From Pseudomonas aestuarii (GTDB lineage: Bacteria; Pseudomonadota; Gammaproteobacteria; Pseudomonadales; Pseudomonadaceae): 64,000 bases of DNA. Of this stretch, positions 61,375-64,000 are shown in pieces. Positions within the stretch are counted from its first letter, which is position 1. Each line of letters starts with the position of its first letter. The DNA is taken from contig NZ_JAQJZJ010000003.1 in assembly GCF_027988105.1 (NCBI RefSeq), positions 62,001-126,000 on the forward strand, read 5' to 3'. Below the pieces are notes generated by a model. The model did not search any database. It was not told where the DNA came from and saw only the letters and a program-made list of their open reading frames with translations. A program made the position numbers and the translations under genes.

Positions 61375-63274
61375 GGCCATTTCTAAAGAACGCATAAGTT
61401 TCGTTGGTTATGAGGTGGTTGATACAACTCTTATGGATGAAAACAATAAAGAGGTTTTCATCCGGCGGAGAGAGGCAGTTAAGCTGCGCCTCGAGGGTAT
61501 TACCGGAGCAGAAATAAGGAAATTTACCGGAATTCCAGAATGCGAGCAAACTAGACTATTCAAAAGATATACGACTCTTAATGAAAAGGGTGTGTACTTA
61601 GGTGAGATCGGGTTAATTCCTTACTATCGAATTGAGCCATACAAAAGATTGAAGACACCGTCAATAAAACATACTGAGAGTCAGGGAGGGCTTGCAGGGG
61701 TTCTTGGCTACATTCTAGACAAGCATCCAAGGATAAAAGAGAGATTTGAATCGGAGGTACTTAGAAAAGAACCCAGGTTTGGGCAGGGTGGAAAGTTTAG
61801 TAAAAAGGGATTGTGCCAAGTATTCTATGATATCTGCAAGTCAGAAGGTGTTGCGGATGATGAGTGGCCGCTGAACCAGACAAGAGGGGCCCGTAAGACT
61901 ATTGGCAAGTATATCGATGCTATCCTACACAGCGATTTCACGCGGGCCGCACTTGTTAGTGGCGGCAGAATTGCGTTAACTCACAGCAAGGTCGGAACAG
62001 GAATATTTCCGCTGCTAGAGGACTTCGACGTTTATGATTTTATTGAGATTGATTCTTGGCACATGGATGCTTTCTTTGTCCTAAACATTAGTGGTGACAA
62101 ACGTGTCAAAACGAAAGACGTAATAAGCAAAATCTGGTTAATCGCGGCAGTTTGCAGGCGAAGTAATGCCGTATTGGCGATCAAATTTGTTTTCTCAAGC
62201 GAAATTAGATCGCAGGATTTGTACGATCTAATCTGTGAGGCTTATGCCGGGACGTGGTCACCTCGGACCACTTTCAATGTCCGAAATTTGAAATATTCCA
62301 TGTCAGCTGGGATGCCATGCTACTCAGTTCCGGAGTTACGGCATCATACTTGGGGGAGTGTGTGTCTAGACAATGCCATGCAGCATCATGCAACTAAGAT
62401 TTACGAACTGGCCCTCCATACTTTGGGCTTTGCGATAAATTTTGGCCCGTTGGAGCAGCCTGCACGCAGGCCAAAAGTTGAGGGTTTATTTAAAAGAATC
62501 GCTGCGAACGCAATCCACCAAATTGTTTCTACTACAGGGAGCAATCCTCACGATGGTCGAGTCGAGTCGCCTGAAGAAGCAGCTGTATATTATCAGGTTG
62601 ATGTAGATGATGCCTTGGAAGTAATGGATGTGCTTACTGCAAACTATAATGGAATTCCTCAAGGGGGGGTGAACAAAGCAAATAGCCCACTTGATGTGCT
62701 GCGAGCTTACTGTGCAGATAAGGATTTATTTCTACCGAAAAGTCACGAGATTTACCTAAATAGTATCCCTCTAGGATGTACCAGCACTCAGGCGCGGGTT
62801 ACAGGCAGTATAGCCAAAGGTATCAGGCCCAGAGTTAAACTAGATCAAGCCATTTATTCCTCTCCCGAACTGGCAAATTCATCGCATTTAATTGGAACTC
62901 GCCTACTTATACGTATTGACCCACATGATTATCGTACTGTGGAGGCTTACTTGCCTGAGGGTATCTACTTTGGGACTCTCACGGTTGACGCTGCATGGCG
63001 TAATATTAAGCATAGCGTCACGACTCGCCGGCTAGTTAATAGGGCGCAGTCCAAGAATGAGTTTGAAATAATGGAAGGTGAAAGCCCAATTCTAGCCTGG
63101 AAAAGGCACCTTAGACTTAACGCTAATGCTAAGAGTAATCGCGAGCTAGCACGACTCAGCAAGGAGGCGGAAAACAATGCAGAGCCTGAGCAGACTGAGT
63201 CGCCCATCGAAACACCAGACATGTCGTCTTCATATACATCTGAGAGATGGAAGAACCTAGATATACTTAAGTGA
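61367..63274 (+). CDS. DDE transposase, TnsB/TniA-like (Mu/rve integrase core)
   Basis: A 635-residue transposase that would bind the transposon ends and join 3' ends to target DNA. The N-terminal part has a helix-turn-helix-like stretch (RREAVKLRLEGITGAEIRKF). The retroviral-integrase-type core shows all three acidic residues: Asp229 (EIDSWHMDAF), Asp335 (SVCLDNAMQHHA) and Glu372 (RPKVEGLFKRI), with the usual short second spacing. A Mu-transposase-type C-terminal domain and an acidic, Ser/Glu-rich tail that could contact the ATPase follow. Codon usage and base composition differ from the host genes. Confidence 0.88.
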   Translation: MNKAISKERISFVGYEVVDTTLMDENNKEVFIRRREAVKLRLEGITGAEIRKFTGIPECEQTRLFKRYTTLNEKGVYLGEIGLIPYYRIEPYKRLKTPSIKHTESQGGLAGVLGYILDKHPRIKERFESEVLRKEPRFGQGGKFSKKGLCQVFYDICKSEGVADDEWPLNQTRGARKTIGKYIDAILHSDFTRAALVSGGRIALTHSKVGTGIFPLLEDFDVYDFIEIDSWHMDAFFVLNISGDKRVKTKDVISKIWLIAAVCRRSNAVLAIKFVFSSEIRSQDLYDLICEAYAGTWSPRTTFNVRNLKYSMSAGMPCYSVPELRHHTWGSVCLDNAMQHHATKIYELALHTLGFAINFGPLEQPARRPKVEGLFKRIAANAIHQIVSTTGSNPHDGRVESPEEAAVYYQVDVDDALEVMDVLTANYNGIPQGGVNKANSPLDVLRAYCADKDLFLPKSHEIYLNSIPLGCTSTQARVTGSIAKGIRPRVKLDQAIYSSPELANSSHLIGTRLLIRIDPHDYRTVEAYLPEGIYFGTLTVDAAWRNIKHSVTTRRLVNRAQSKNEFEIMEGESPILAWKRHLRLNANAKSNRELARLSKEAENNAEPEQTESPIETPDMSSSYTSERWKNLDILK

Positions 63275-63283
63275 GGAAAATAC

Positions 63284-64000
63284 ATGGATCACTCTAATGT
63301 CATATTTAGTAGCGACTTCAGACTGAAAACTCCACAGCTATTATCTGTTGTTCAGAATGTCTGTTTCAAGGTGTTGATGCGCAAAACTGGCGTGGTCTTC
63401 ACCGGGGAAGCTAGAATTGGGAAGACATCCTGCTGCGAAGCATTAGTTGAAGAGATTCCCAAGAGATTCCCTAATGTCTATGTTTTTATGATTCCAGCGA
63501 TTGGTGATAATTCAAATGACGAGCGCTATTCATCAATCATTCATCAGATGCTGGATTTGGAAAAAATTAAGCCCGGCTCTAGAGTTACTTTCGTACAGCG
63601 ACAATCGCTATTAGTTGAGCGTCTATTAATTAGAGCTGCCCAGGTAAATGCTCGGCAAATTGTTATGCTGATAGATGAGCTGCAAAGGCTTTCAGCTGCA
63701 GACTTTATCCAGCTGGCAGATTTATACAATAAGCTTAGATCTCAAAAGGTAACTCTTACTATCATATCTTTTGCTATGCCATCCATTGATAAAGCTGTTG
63801 TTCAGTTTCTTAAAGATAAATCTAGGAATATAATAGGAAGATTGTTGTCTGATATTCGGCCTATGTATGGGGTCACAAGCTTGACACAGCTAACATCTAT
63901 TTTGAAACTGTATGATGTGCCATCAAATTATGACGGCTCAGAAATATGCCATTGCAGCAATATTTTACCGAAAGCGTACTCGTGTGGCTTCCGGATATCT
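63284..64000 (+). CDS. Transposition ATPase, TnsC/TniB-like (3' end beyond window)
   Basis: An AAA ATPase open for 239 codons to the window edge. It starts MDHSNVIFSSDFRL at 63284 with an AGGAAA site, nine bases after the transposase. Walker A GEARIGKT is at residues 41-48 and Walker B IVMLIDELQRL has Asp131 and Glu132. The family assembles on target DNA and recruits the transposase. Proteins of this size class are called TniB or short TnsC; the C-terminus needed to tell them apart is missing. Confidence 0.85.
   Translation, partial: MDHSNVIFSSDFRLKTPQLLSVVQNVCFKVLMRKTGVVFTGEARIGKTSCCEALVEEIPKRFPNVYVFMIPAIGDNSNDERYSSIIHQMLDLEKIKPGSRVTFVQRQSLLVERLLIRAAQVNARQIVMLIDELQRLSAADFIQLADLYNKLRSQKVTLTIISFAMPSIDKAVVQFLKDKSRNIIGRLLSDIRPMYGVTSLTQLTSILKLYDVPSNYDGSEICHCSNILPKAYSCGFRIS

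Larger units (their letters stand above)
60360..64000 (+). mobile_element. Tn7-like transposon, left part (runs past window end)
   Basis: From about 60365 the base composition becomes much richer in A and T than the preceding 60 kb. Three transposition genes follow on one strand: a TnsA-like protein, a DDE transposase (TnsB/TniA-like) and an AAA ATPase (TnsC/TniB-like). The left end should lie in 60360-60720; the best end-like string is TGGGCGGAAC at 60388, which resembles the Tn7 terminus. The targeting protein, cargo and right end are outside the window. Confidence 0.8.

Overview
The window reads as chromosome of a Pseudomonas species (Gammaproteobacteria). This is judged from gene content and synteny: aceA, purB-hflD-mnmA, divergent monomeric and dimeric isocitrate dehydrogenases, cspD/clpS-clpA, infA-bpt-aat-trxB, ftsK-lolA-rarA-crcB-serS-cysG, tusBCDE, gacA-uvrC-pgsA-tRNA and galU-gor. 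The species was not determined. Almost all of it is GC-rich core genome; the last ~3.6 kb is clearly more AT-rich and foreign.

Layout. 1-1477 is the 5' part of aceA on the minus strand. 1986-5028 is a tightly overlapped minus-strand group: roxA, a GNAT acetyltransferase, a small PLD-like (DUF7931-type) protein and a secretin-N protein. purB follows with its own terminator. 6477-9326 is loose accessory DNA holding a secreted M28 aminopeptidase. Then come an EamA transporter, hflD, mnmA and nudJ (minus), and the two isocitrate dehydrogenases back to back. 16.5-22.8 kb holds proteolysis (cspD, clpS, clpA), N-degron tagging (bpt, aat), infA and trxB. 23.0-30.6 kb is a plus-strand run ftsK-lolA-rarA-crcB-serS-cysG. 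30.6-34.9 kb on the minus strand has a glutathionyl-hydroquinone reductase, a YbiB-like protein, tusE/B/C/D for tRNA 2-thiolation (which works with MnmA at 10.8 kb) and a BI-1/YccA protein. 35.0-38.8 kb holds tRNA-Ser, gacA, uvrC, pgsA and tRNAs Gly, Cys and Leu.

39.2-49.4 kb is a pair of convergent, paralogous gene sets of circularly permuted ATP-grasp, alpha-E and transglutaminase-like proteins, one of them with a DUF2126 fusion. These families are suspected of making or remodelling a peptide-like product, but the product is unknown, and the proteasome-like Anbu subunit that often accompanies them is not seen here. 49.8-56.3 kb encodes two large multidomain signalling proteins: CheB-CheR-coiled coil-PAS without a kinase, and PAS-GGDEF-EAL with an unusual C-terminal helical tail. 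galU, a VOC protein, gor and a TRIC-like channel follow.

At 60016-60359 lies a decayed VOC gene, and immediately after it begins an AT-rich Tn7-like transposon: a TnsA-like protein with poor catalytic-site conservation, a DDE transposase with all three acidic residues, and a TnsC/TniB-type ATPase cut by the window end. The cargo, the targeting protein and the right end lie outside the window. This element and the paired ATP-grasp/alpha-E/transglutaminase loci are the parts most worth a closer look.
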